24,066 nt of DNA from a virus. A model generated the notes under the pieces. The model was not told where the DNA came from. It saw only the letters and a list, made by a program, of their open reading frames with translations, and did not search any database. Positions 9,480 to 15,598 of the stretch are shown one piece after another. The stretch's first letter is position 1. Each line of letters begins with the position of its first letter. The DNA lies in IMG/VR virus record IMGVR_UViG_3300038360_000332, positions 1-24,066 of that record. One strand, written 5' to 3'. A program made the translations under genes and the position numbers.

Positions 9480-9995
9480 ATGCTCTCCCCACATTTTGGC
9501 CTACATGAGTTCACGAAGGCGTCGGTCGGGAGGAAGAAGTTCCAGGTCAAGCTGTCCTCGGTGGGGTATTACCTTGCCGAGAGACTCGCCCTCGACATTC
9601 TTGAGCCTGTCAGGGTCAATGAGGGACGGCCAGTCCGGGTGACCTCTGGGGCACGGTCCTGGGCAGTCTATGATGCGATGGTCAAGGACCGAGAAGGCAC
9701 GAACAAGAGCAAGCCCTCAAAGAGGTCCGACCACTTCTACGCCAACCATGTCCATCCCTATGGAGTTGGGGCTGCCGACATCACCTTCCACGGTATCGAC
9801 CCCTTGCACCTGATCGCCTGGATCATGGCCGAGGGGATTCCAGTGGGTCAGGCAATTGCTTACCCGTCCAACAGGTTCGTCCACCTCTCCAACCCAAGGA
9901 CTGTCCTGTTCGCCCTGGAGGCCATTGAGGTCTTGCCGCCGAAGGCTCGGTTCCTGGTCTGGACACCCGACTTGGGATACAGGAACCTTGCCTGA
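9480..9995 (+). CDS. Endolysin-like peptidase, M15 (D-Ala-D-Ala carboxypeptidase/VanY-like) family
   Basis: This 171-residue zinc peptidase probably cuts peptidoglycan peptides. It has the M15 architecture: RVTSGARS at 53-60, then SDH at 83-85 and GVGAAD at 95-100, and a third ligand in RFVHLS (His135). The ligands I infer are His85 or His92, Asp100 and His135. An insertion (FYANHVHPY) separates the first His from the Gly-x-Ala-x-Asp part. There is no signal peptide, so release would need a holin; none is adjacent. The start has AGGAG six bases upstream. Position directly after the fibers fits a lysis gene. A structural role as virion-associated lysin is also possible. Confidence 0.85.
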   Translation: MLSPHFGLHEFTKASVGRKKFQVKLSSVGYYLAERLALDILEPVRVNEGRPVRVTSGARSWAVYDAMVKDREGTNKSKPSKRSDHFYANHVHPYGVGAADITFHGIDPLHLIAWIMAEGIPVGQAIAYPSNRFVHLSNPRTVLFALEAIEVLPPKARFLVWTPDLGYRNLA

Positions 9996-10020
9996 CAATG
10001 CCATGAGACTGATAGTCATG

Positions 10021-10106
10021 TCAACCCCTTTCCCCCCTCCTCTCCCCTTCCCCCCCTCCCCCTTACAATCCCCCTCCCCCCTAACCCCCCTCCACCCCCC
10101 AATCCC
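10021..10106 (+). terminator. G-free polypyrimidine tract; candidate Rho-utilisation site after the late operon
   Basis: These 86 bases contain no G on the + strand and are almost all C and T, with runs of five to seven C. They lie just after the endolysin stop, in a 250-bp gap that lacks a hairpin-plus-T terminator. C-rich, G-poor RNA is the hallmark of Rho-dependent termination sites, so I infer that the late transcript ends here. The complementary strand has many G runs of four or more and could form G-quadruplexes. Confidence 0.5.
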
Positions 10107-10173
10107 GTAAAGGCGAAATGTCTTTCCGGTAGAGATTCTAATTTTATGGCTGACATTAGTATCAAAATGGATG

Positions 10174-10202
10174 TTGACATGTTTGCCAGCATTCGGTATT
10201 CT
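10174..10202 (+). promoter_or_regulatory. Sigma70-type promoter for the recombination/replication block
   Basis: A perfect TTGACA at 10174-10179 is followed after 17 bases by TATTCT at 10197-10202. It lies 44 bases upstream of the start of the first gene of the block (10246) and immediately after the polypyrimidine tract, so it can begin a new transcript. Confidence 0.6.
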
Positions 10203-10245
10203 GTGCCTCGGACACCCGGAAAAGACAGACCGTATGGAGGGAACG

Positions 10246-10482
10246 ATGACAGATGGATACACAGTGCTGGGCGTGAACAAGGATGTTGCCGATGCCTGCC
10301 GCAAGGTGGCAAAAGACAGGGGCATCTCGATCAAGGACTTCATGTCCGACACGCTCTTGACCAACCATGAGATTTGGGAAGCCTACAAGGCCGGTGTCGC
10401 TGCCAGGGGTGGCCTCACCGATGATCTCAAACAGCCCGTTGTCGAACCTCCCCGGGTCAAAGACTCATACATGGGAGAGTGA
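10246..10482 (+). CDS. Putative ribbon-helix-helix (CopG/Arc-like) small protein
   Basis: This 78-residue protein starts at the ATG preceded by GGAGGGAACG; a longer reading from 10171 would run through the promoter. Residues 5-40 (YTVLGVNKDVADACRKVAKD then GISIKDFMSDTL) fit a short strand followed by two helices, as in ribbon-helix-helix DNA-binding proteins. The C-terminal half is charged and Pro-containing. It is the first gene after the promoter and precedes the Rad52-like gene by three bases. It may regulate this operon. The RHH assignment is by pattern and only moderately sure. Confidence 0.75.
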   Translation: MTDGYTVLGVNKDVADACRKVAKDRGISIKDFMSDTLLTNHEIWEAYKAGVAARGGLTDDLKQPVVEPPRVKDSYMGE

Positions 10483-10485
10483 GAG

Positions 10486-11406
10486 ATGGAGACTGACCTG
10501 AAGCAGTTCGGCATACCGGACAACTTCCCGATAGTGATCAATACCGACTCACCTGACTGGGAGACCAGGGCCAAGTTGCAGGCCCCCTTCCCGGCTCATG
10601 ATGTCGAATGGAGGATTGATCGGGTTGGCAAGAAGCGCGGTGGAGGTATTTGGGCGAAGATCCTTGCCTACATCAATAACCGCGCAATCATGAACCGACT
10701 CGATGATGTCTTCGGCCCCTTGGGCTGGGATACCGTCATCGCCCCGGTTGGCAATGGTGGCTTCCTTTGCACCATCACGGCAGGAGGAGTAGGCAAGACA
10801 GACGGCTCCGAGGTGACCAACTTTGCAGCCTTCAAAGGCGGCATCTCTGGTTCGATGAAGAGGGCCGGTTCTCAGTGGGGCATTGGCCGATACCTGTACT
10901 ACCTGGAGGAGGGCTGGGCACAGATCGATAGCTCCTCATCCCTGGTGACCCCCAACTTTGCCAACGTCAATCTGGCCAAGAAGGGCCAAGCCGCCGATTG
11001 GGCGAAATTCTACTGGGGGCCTCCCGAGATGCCGTCCTGGGCCTTGCCTCCTGAAGGCTTTGTGAGGGTCCCTGGGAGCGCGGTGTTGGCCGCTGGGTCA
11101 TCCACTGTGATAGGTGACGAGGATGGAACCCCAACGGCCCCTCAGGTGGACACAGACGGCTATGCCACGAAGAAGCAGATGTACTTCATCCATGGTCTGG
11201 CCAAGGAGCGCAAGACAGCGGAGGCTCTCAAGGACCCCGAGTTTGTGGCCATCTACGAGAAGTATGTCCAATGGGTCAACGAGGGCCGGGAACGCAAGGG
11301 TGGCAGGGTGGCTGACACCGTACCCTTCAAGGCGATGGCCTTGACAGACTCAGAGGCCGACAGGGTGATTGAGGTCCTTGAAAGTTGTTCGAAACACCCC
11401 GAGTAG
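10486..11406 (+). CDS. Rad52/Sak-family single-strand annealing protein
   Basis: This 306-residue protein looks like a phage Rad52-superfamily recombinase, which coats single-stranded DNA and anneals complementary strands. Signature segments are AYINNRAIMNRLDDVFGPLGW, a beta strand region FLCTITAGG, and SGSMKRAGSQWGIGRYLYYL, which match the Rad52/Rad22 core of Sak-like proteins. The core spans about residues 35-180. The C-terminal 100 residues (KKQMYFIHGLAKERKTAEALKD onward) form a helical domain that may bind partners such as SSB. GAGAGTGAGAG supplies the ribosome-binding site. An SSB gene two genes downstream supports the role. Confidence 0.88.
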   Translation: METDLKQFGIPDNFPIVINTDSPDWETRAKLQAPFPAHDVEWRIDRVGKKRGGGIWAKILAYINNRAIMNRLDDVFGPLGWDTVIAPVGNGGFLCTITAGGVGKTDGSEVTNFAAFKGGISGSMKRAGSQWGIGRYLYYLEEGWAQIDSSSSLVTPNFANVNLAKKGQAADWAKFYWGPPEMPSWALPPEGFVRVPGSAVLAAGSSTVIGDEDGTPTAPQVDTDGYATKKQMYFIHGLAKERKTAEALKDPEFVAIYEKYVQWVNEGRERKGGRVADTVPFKAMALTDSEADRVIEVLESCSKHPE

Positions 11407-11426
11407 AGGCTCGTGGTTTTGGCGGT

Positions 11427-11494
11427 CCCCAGGTAGGTCTCATCGCCTCCTCCAGGCCGTCTTTGATGCCCTGACCTGGGGATAGGGGCATTTT
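11427..11494 (+). promoter_or_regulatory. Possible pseudoknot/attenuator leader
   Basis: In the 102-base gap before the next gene, CCCCAGGT (11427-11434) can pair with ACCTGGGG (11474-11481). Separately, ATGCCC (11466-11471) can pair with GGGCAT (11486-11491), followed by TTTT starting within that arm. The two stems cross, so the RNA could form a pseudoknot or switch between a weak terminator hairpin and an alternative fold. The start codon lies 15 bases further on. Confidence 0.35.
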
Positions 11495-11508
11495 CTAACG
11501 AGGAGAGA

Positions 11509-11697
11509 ATGATGACCAAATCAGAGAGACACAGTGCGATGAAGAGAGTCCTGGCCAATGTGCCGAAGGAAGTCCTGTCTGGCATTGCCGGTGATCTGGC
11601 TTATGTCGGTGATGCCGATGCCCTGGTGGTCGTGGCCGACGCGATCAATCAGGCCACTGTCACGGCACCCGTCGAAACCGACCCCCTGGAGGCCTAA
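11509..11697 (+). CDS. Small hypothetical protein between annealing protein and SSB
   Basis: This 62-residue protein has a good ribosome-binding site (GAGGAGAG) just before two successive ATG codons; the second at 11512 is equally possible. It is helical at the N-terminus (KSERHSAMKRVLANVPKEVL) and Ala/Val-rich in the middle, without membrane or metal-binding features. It ends three bases before the SSB start, so it is co-expressed with recombination genes. I do not recognise the family. Confidence 0.7.
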   Translation: MMTKSERHSAMKRVLANVPKEVLSGIAGDLAYVGDADALVVVADAINQATVTAPVETDPLEA

Positions 11698-11700
11698 ACC

Positions 11701-12144
11701 ATGGCAAGCCTCAACAAGGTGACCCTGATTGGACGGTTGGGTCAAGACCCGGAACTGAAGACCTTCGACAACGGCTCCCAGGTGTGCAATGTTTCACTCG
11801 CCACCGACGAGACCTGGAAGGACAAGGACACCGGGGAGAAGAAGTCGAAAACCGACTGGCACAGGATCGACTTCTGGGGCAAGTTGGCAGAGATCGTCTC
11901 CAAGTATTGCCACAAGGGCAAACAGATCTATGTCGAGGGCTCGATCCACACCAGGAAGTACACGCAGGACGGTGTAGAGAAATATGCAACCAGCATCAAG
12001 GCCTACAAGATGTTGATGCTGGGGTCCAAGTCAGATGACGGTGGTGGGCAGACCGCTGCCCCCAGTGGAGGGGATTCCGGTCAGGTGACTGGTGGCCCTG
12101 GTGGAGATTCATGGCGCGATGAAGAGGATGATCTGCCCTTCTGA
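11701..12144 (+). CDS. ssb: Single-stranded DNA-binding protein (SSB)
   Basis: This 147-residue protein is a standard bacterial/phage SSB. The OB fold spans about residues 1-105: LNKVTLIGRLGQDPEL, then VCNVSLAT, WHRIDFWGKLAEIVSKYCHK and IYVEGSIHTRKY. A Gly/Ser-rich linker follows, and the C-terminus ends in the acidic tail DEEDDLPF, the known docking peptide for replication and repair partners. It binds ssDNA as a tetramer and would work with the Rad52-like protein and the phage initiator. The stop is followed by an intrinsic terminator. Confidence 0.97.
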   Translation: MASLNKVTLIGRLGQDPELKTFDNGSQVCNVSLATDETWKDKDTGEKKSKTDWHRIDFWGKLAEIVSKYCHKGKQIYVEGSIHTRKYTQDGVEKYATSIKAYKMLMLGSKSDDGGGQTAAPSGGDSGQVTGGPGGDSWRDEEDDLPF

Positions 12145-12202
12145 GTTGACATGGCGGTGGACCGTGGCCCATTCTTCCAATCTCTGTTCATCGCCTTCCG
12201 TG

Positions 12203-12238
12203 GCCCTGGTCGGACCTGTCTCCCGACCAGGGCTTTTT
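12203..12238 (+). terminator. Intrinsic terminator after ssb
   Basis: GCCCTGGTCGG (12203-12213) pairs perfectly with CCGACCAGGGC (12223-12233) across a 9-base loop, followed by TTTTT (12234-12238). This separates the annealing-protein/SSB unit from the genes downstream, at least in part. Confidence 0.9.
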
Positions 12239-12254
12239 CTATAGGGGTAATTCG

Positions 12255-12482
12255 ATGGACTGGAAACCCTGCTCATCCTGTGCATCACAGGAAATCCCGG
12301 ACATCACCAAGCACCGTGTCAGCGACATGGAATACAATGCCCAGGCAACGTGTTGGCAATGTGGAGCCGAGACGAAGGTCTGTTGGGCAAGGTGTGGTGG
12401 CTTTATAGAGGCTGAGATGAAGGCCATGTATCTGTGGAATTCTGGGGAGGTGAGAGCATCAAAAACATCTGGACAGTATTGA
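12255..12482 (+). CDS. Lar-like (restriction alleviation family) zinc-ribbon protein
   Basis: This 75-residue protein has Cys6-x2-Cys9 near its start and Cys33-x2-Cys36 (CWQCG) later, with further Cys at 43 and 47, then the segment AMYLWNSGEV. A CxxC, then CxxCG, then a terminal LWN(R/S) is the layout of Lar-family proteins, some of which counter host restriction enzymes. The actual function here is not shown. The ribosome-binding site is weak (AGGGG). The next promoter overlaps its 3' end. Confidence 0.75.
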   Translation: MDWKPCSSCASQEIPDITKHRVSDMEYNAQATCWQCGAETKVCWARCGGFIEAEMKAMYLWNSGEVRASKTSGQY

Positions 12483-12498
12483 CAATCCTGTATACAAT
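12470..12498 (+). promoter_or_regulatory. Promoter with GACAGTATT element and TGTATACA palindrome
   Basis: TGGACA (12470-12475), a 17-base spacer and TACAAT (12493-12498) form a promoter upstream of the GTG start at 12525. A second TTGACA lies at 12479. The -10 overlaps the palindrome TGTATACA (12489-12496), and GACAGTATT follows the -35. The same parts recur at 13.94 kb and in part at 15.0 kb. Confidence 0.6.
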
Positions 12499-12524
12499 GC
12501 CGACCTAGAGACAGGAGGCCCACA

Positions 12525-12779
12525 GTGCCAAAGAAGGAAGAATACATCCGGCCCGACAGAGGGTCTGCCGCCGAGGCCATGGAGGCCATCAGGGACCTTG
12601 CAAAGGCTCGATACAATACCCAGTTGGAAAAGGTCCCTTACAACTACATCAGGGGATGGATCATACCAGCGGTGCTGGAAGCCTTCCCGGGCCGGTGGGA
12701 CGAGAGAGAAGTCTACGACGAGTTCGCAATATTGAGGGGCCAGATGGATCGCCCCAACCGCGAACTATTCGGTGGTTGA
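12525..12779 (+). CDS. Small hypothetical protein upstream of the initiator gene
   Basis: This 84-residue protein uses a GTG start with ACAGGAGG eight bases upstream, directly downstream of a promoter. It is charged and helical at the N-terminus (SAAEAMEAIRDLAKARYN), then contains NYIRGWIIPAVLEAFPGRWDE, which could be a short DNA-binding or protein-binding module. It ends two bases before the O-like initiator start, so the two are probably co-translated. I cannot assign a family. Confidence 0.75.
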   Translation: MPKKEEYIRPDRGSAAEAMEAIRDLAKARYNTQLEKVPYNYIRGWIIPAVLEAFPGRWDEREVYDEFAILRGQMDRPNRELFGG

Positions 12780-12781
12780 GG

Positions 12782-13504
12782 ATGGATGAATGGACAGGAA
12801 ATCCACAGTGCGAAGACGGGTATGTAAGGATTGCCAACGAACTCTTCGAAGTCCTCATGGCAATGCCGATGACAGTGCGAGAATTCAAGGTCATGCTGGG
12901 CATCATGAGGATGACCTATGGGTGGAACAGGAAGACCGCGAGGCTGGTCCAGAAGAATCTCGCCATCATGACTGGCATCGATCCCACCAACCTCTCTAAG
13001 ACGATCAAGGCCCTCAGGGCCAAGGCTATGATTTTTGTGGATGAGAACCGCATGGTCACGGTCAACAAGAGGTACCGCGAATGGGTGGTCGGGGACATGA
13101 AGTTGTCCATCGAGACCACGTTCATCGGTGCCCTTCGGAAGAGGGGTCTGTGGAATGGCAAGAAGTCTGGCCTAGTCCCGGCTGATTGGGTCAGGTTGGC
13201 AAGGTGGGCTGGTGAGGTCGGCCTAGAGCCCTTTGTGGATAAGGTGGAGTCGAAGATGGCCAAGGTGAGAATCAACTCCCTTGGCTTCTTCTTTGCCGAC
13301 ACCCATGGGTCGTGTGTGTTTGAGAGGGTCTACTTCAGGGAGATGGAGGCGGCATGGGAGAGAGAAAAGCGCTCAGAGGCCGATTCGTTACCGCGAAGGC
13401 AGCACGAAGAGAACTCAGGGAGCTTGGCATCATCAAGGGACATTTTAAGGGGCTTGTTCGGCCAGGAGTTCGGGGAGACTCAGGAGCCCTTGTCGCAGGA
13501 GTAG
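12782..13504 (+). CDS. Replication initiator, lambda O-like N-terminal domain
   Basis: This 240-residue protein probably binds the phage origin and recruits helicase. Residues about 12-95 read as a phage replication protein O N-terminal winged-helix domain: GYVRIANELFEVLMAMPMTV, then FKVMLGIMRMTYGWNRKTAR, LAIMTGIDPTNLSKTIKALR and MVTVNKRYREW. The start at 12782 is preferred because it follows the previous stop; a longer reading from 12656 overlaps the previous gene. The last 50 codons overlap the next gene in another frame, an unusually long overlap. No helicase or helicase loader is recognisable nearby, so the host helicase is likely used. Confidence 0.83.
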   Translation: MDEWTGNPQCEDGYVRIANELFEVLMAMPMTVREFKVMLGIMRMTYGWNRKTARLVQKNLAIMTGIDPTNLSKTIKALRAKAMIFVDENRMVTVNKRYREWVVGDMKLSIETTFIGALRKRGLWNGKKSGLVPADWVRLARWAGEVGLEPFVDKVESKMAKVRINSLGFFFADTHGSCVFERVYFREMEAAWEREKRSEADSLPRRQHEENSGSLASSRDILRGLFGQEFGETQEPLSQE

Positions 13505-13938
13505 ACCCATCATCGCAAGGCCACTGCATCACTTTCATGCTCTCCAGTCCTCAAGTCCCCCAGTATTATTCCCTGCAAGTGGACAATGATACGTCGTCCT
13601 ATGCCAGCCTGTACCGACGGCTGGCTGAGTTGCCGGTGAACGATCACACCGTCTTCATCGAGGACGCCTACCTGGGACGAAACCCCAAGAGCCTCATCGT
13701 GGCCGTGACTGCACGGGCGAAGTTGCAGGTCATCTTTGAACTGGCTGGATGGAGGGTCGTGATGGTCAAGCCCTCGTCCTGGCAATCGCCAATTCTGAAA
13801 CAGGGCTGGGGGGCACACCGTCCAGAGTTGAAGGGCGCGGCCAAATGGTTAACCAAGCTCCTCACGGGGGAGAGCCCCAAGAGCGACATGTGCGACTCCT
13901 TCTGCATCTGCATCTATGGACGAGGAAGAAATTCTTGA
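13354..13938 (+). CDS. RuvC-like Holliday junction resolvase
   Basis: This 194-residue protein has the RuvC/RNase H-fold active-site pattern: Asp51 in VAGVDPSSQG, Glu103 in VFIEDAYLGRN, and Asp178 and Asp181 in SDMCDSF, with VVMVKPSSWQ between. It would cut branched DNA formed by recombination or replication before packaging. The core runs from about residue 45; the first 45 residues are basic and overlap the end of the initiator gene by 151 bases. GGAGATGGAGGCGG precedes the ATG, supporting this start, but a later non-ATG start cannot be excluded. Family fit is by motif and spacing. Confidence 0.83.
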   Translation: MGERKALRGRFVTAKAARRELRELGIIKGHFKGLVRPGVRGDSGALVAGVDPSSQGHCITFMLSSPQVPQYYSLQVDNDTSSYASLYRRLAELPVNDHTVFIEDAYLGRNPKSLIVAVTARAKLQVIFELAGWRVVMVKPSSWQSPILKQGWGAHRPELKGAAKWLTKLLTGESPKSDMCDSFCICIYGRGRNS

Positions 13939-13971
13939 CAGTGTTATCGTGTGTTGTATACAATTCTGTCA
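13935..13971 (+). promoter_or_regulatory. Promoter with flanking TGACAG/CTGTCA inverted repeat
   Basis: TTGACA (13935-13940) is followed by TATACA (13957-13962, 16-base spacer) or TACAAT (13959-13964, 18-base spacer). The -10 lies in the perfect palindrome TTGTATACAA (13954-13963). TGACAG (13936-13941) and CTGTCA (13966-13971) form an inverted repeat around the promoter, as expected for a repressor site. The next gene encodes a LexA-type winged helix. Confidence 0.65.
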
Positions 13972-13993
13972 GAACAATGGAGAGGAGGTGACT

Positions 13994-14284
13994 ATGACAA
14001 CAGTATGGAGAGGGAAGGAGGCGAGGATGGACAAGTGTCTGATTGCCTTCGCCCACCTGGCCAAGGAGAGGAAGTTCCCACCGAGCCTGAATGAGATTGC
14101 TGAAGAGATGGGCGTTGCCTATGCAACGGCTCACCTCGCGTGTGCCGATCTGATCGAGGCTGGCTTAATGGTGAGGGAAGTTCCGAATCAGGCACGATCC
14201 CTTTGTTTGACGGGTGATGGAAAACGCCGACTGCCAAGAGCGCGGTCGAGAAAGACGAGGGCCAATGGTGGAAGGGCGGCGTAA
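13994..14284 (+). CDS. LexA-type winged-helix DNA-binding protein without protease domain
   Basis: This 96-residue protein has residues about 15-65 (LIAFAHLAKERKFPPSLNEI, AEEMGVAYATAHLACADLIE, AGLMV) that match the winged helix-turn-helix of LexA's N-terminal domain. The autoproteolytic domain is absent and the C-terminus is a basic Arg/Lys tail (KRRLPRARSRKTRANGGRAA). The start at 13994 has the very strong site GGAGAGGAGGTG and lies 30 bases past the promoter; an upstream start would overlap that promoter. It is a candidate regulator of the shared promoter element. Target and ligand are unknown. Confidence 0.8.
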   Translation: MTTVWRGKEARMDKCLIAFAHLAKERKFPPSLNEIAEEMGVAYATAHLACADLIEAGLMVREVPNQARSLCLTGDGKRRLPRARSRKTRANGGRAA

Positions 14285-14633
14285 GCTCAGGCCTGAGGCA
14301 GAGGCTGCCTGGGACTTAATGGCCAGAGAAGTGGAAGAGATGCACGGGAAGACCGTCACCGACATCGGGCTTGGTGTGGTCAGGGATGAGGACGGCATTC
14401 CAGTGTCGGCCCTGATGTTTGGCATATCAGATGAGGGAGACAACTTGTGCCTCATCGAATGGGAGTATGCCTACAACTTCCACCAGGATGGTGAGTGCGA
14501 TTGTTTCGGGTGCCTACTGGAGGGCGACCCAGACGGGGCAATGTTCATGGCCGGTTTAGACTTCACCTGTTCAGAGGTGACGTTGATGTCCATGCCCCTG
14601 GAACGGGAGGGTGGCAGTGAAATGGTTCACTAA
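14265..14633 (+). CDS. Hypothetical acidic protein
   Basis: This protein has 122 residues from the ATG at 14265, overlapping the previous gene by 20 bases; an alternative ATG at 14214 would overlap by 71. It is acidic with a pattern of DEDGIPVSALMFGISDEGDN, LCLIEWEYAYNFHQ and a CDCFGC cluster that might bind a metal. No membrane segment is present. The end overlaps the start of a small membrane-protein gene. I do not recognise the family. Confidence 0.72.
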   Translation: MVEGRRKLRPEAEAAWDLMAREVEEMHGKTVTDIGLGVVRDEDGIPVSALMFGISDEGDNLCLIEWEYAYNFHQDGECDCFGCLLEGDPDGAMFMAGLDFTCSEVTLMSMPLEREGGSEMVH

Positions 14634-14760
14634 GATCCTCAAGCTGGCATACTTTCTACTGCGAGTCGCCATCTCATTAGGGGTGGCGATTCTCACAATC
14701 ATAGCAGGGGCGCTGATCGGTACATCATTCAAATACGACCCCTGGAAGGAGGAGCGATGA
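14617..14760 (+). CDS. Small single-span membrane protein (47 aa)
   Basis: A 47-residue reading starts at GTG (14617) with GGGAGG six bases upstream and ends in an ATGA overlap with the next gene, so it fills an otherwise empty 120-base gap. Residues about 10-37 (LAYFLLRVAISLGVAILTII then AGALIG) form one hydrophobic helix, preceded by a basic KWFTKILK segment and followed by a charged tail KYDPWKEER. The topology fits an inner-membrane miniprotein. It could be holin-like or a host-interaction peptide; position far from the endolysin makes a holin role only a guess. Confidence 0.68.
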   Translation: MKWFTKILKLAYFLLRVAISLGVAILTIIAGALIGTSFKYDPWKEER

Positions 14761-14996
14761 AGCTGCCCGGGAACCCGAACTGGAACCTACCCCCTGGAGT
14801 CACACCGTCGATGGTGGACAATGCCACGGAGGTGGAGGAGTGCGAAGAATGTGGCGAGGCCCTTGAAGAGAACAGTGACTGCAACCTCGTCTGCATGAAT
14901 GAGAATTGTGACGACTACGAGATCGACCGGATCGCCATGAAGGCCGATGATGACTATGACCGATGGAAGGACGATCAATTGATGGGCGACCGGTAG
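14757..14996 (+). CDS. Small acidic zinc-ribbon protein
   Basis: This 79-residue protein starts in ATGA overlap with the membrane miniprotein, with AAGGAGGAGCG as ribosome-binding site. Cys29-x2-Cys32 (CEECGEAL) and Cys42, Cys46 and Cys51 in DCNLVCMNENC suggest a zinc ribbon. The C-terminus is strongly acidic and helical (DDDYDRWKDDQLM). Such proteins often contact nucleic acids or host RNA polymerase, but no function can be assigned. It ends at the promoter at 15.0 kb. Confidence 0.78.
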   Translation: MKLPGNPNWNLPPGVTPSMVDNATEVEECEECGEALEENSDCNLVCMNENCDDYEIDRIAMKADDDYDRWKDDQLMGDR

Positions 14997-14998
14997 GT

Positions 14999-15041
14999 GT
15001 TGACAGTGGTGACAGTATTATCATATGATTACCCTGTCAAC
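14999..15041 (+). promoter_or_regulatory. Promoter flanked by GTTGACAG/CTGTCAAC inverted repeat
   Basis: TTGACA (15000-15005), an 18-base spacer and TATGAT (15024-15029) form a strong promoter for the gene at 15059. GTTGACAG (14999-15006) and CTGTCAAC (15034-15041) are a perfect 8-base inverted repeat enclosing it. A further TGACAGTATTATCAT (15010-15024) closely matches TGACAGTGTTATCGT (13936-13950). Confidence 0.68.
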
Positions 15042-15058
15042 CACAGAAAGGCGATAGA

Positions 15059-15598
15059 ATGTGGACAGCATCTGAACTTGAGACAGAGATCGACGATCTG
15101 ACATCACAGATCAACGATACCGTTTACCAATCACTCCAGAGTCGGGATTTCAGCCAACTGGAGGATGAGATCAGTGACCTAGTGACCCAGGTGGACAACT
15201 GCACAGGCAGGATCTCAGAGCTTGATGATGAGAACGAAGATGAACGCATCGATGGTGGGGCGAGGATCATGGTCGAGCGTGTTCGACTGGTGACGCCCTT
15301 TGGCCCTGAGATCATTGTCAATGACGGTGACAACCTTCAGGGGTACGAGATCGATGTGCCAATAGTGTGGGAGAATGACAGCATTCCCGACCACCTGAAA
15401 GCTGGCACCAACGGATGGGAACTCTCCTCCTATGGCAGCAAATGTGAGGTGGGGGACTCTCTCATGGAAGAGTTGGATGGCATGGTGGCGGCAATCACCA
15501 GACACCTGCATGACGCCTACAGGCTAGGCCTTGAGGATGGACGGGAGGGCAAACATCTGTTCACTAAAGGAACCGGATCGGTTGAAAGCCTCTCTTAG
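15059..15598 (+). CDS. Hypothetical coiled-coil protein
   Basis: This 179-residue protein lies directly downstream of a regulated promoter, with AAAGGCGA before the ATG. Residues 5-65 are heptad-like and acidic (ELETEIDDLTSQIND, LEDEISDLVTQVDN, ISELDDENEDE), a probable coiled coil. The middle is beta-rich (VERVRLVTPFGPEIIVNDGD) and the last 50 residues are helical (LMEELDGMVAAITRHLHDAY). It overlaps the next gene. It is probably a soluble phage-specific protein of unknown role. Confidence 0.76.
   Translation: MWTASELETEIDDLTSQINDTVYQSLQSRDFSQLEDEISDLVTQVDNCTGRISELDDENEDERIDGGARIMVERVRLVTPFGPEIIVNDGDNLQGYEIDVPIVWENDSIPDHLKAGTNGWELSSYGSKCEVGDSLMEELDGMVAAITRHLHDAYRLGLEDGREGKHLFTKGTGSVESLS

Noticed and set aside
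9717-10364. 215-codon minus-strand open frame across the polypyrimidine tract
   Set aside because: The product is Gly/Arg low-complexity from the G-rich strand and overlaps the endolysin and promoter; no start site support.
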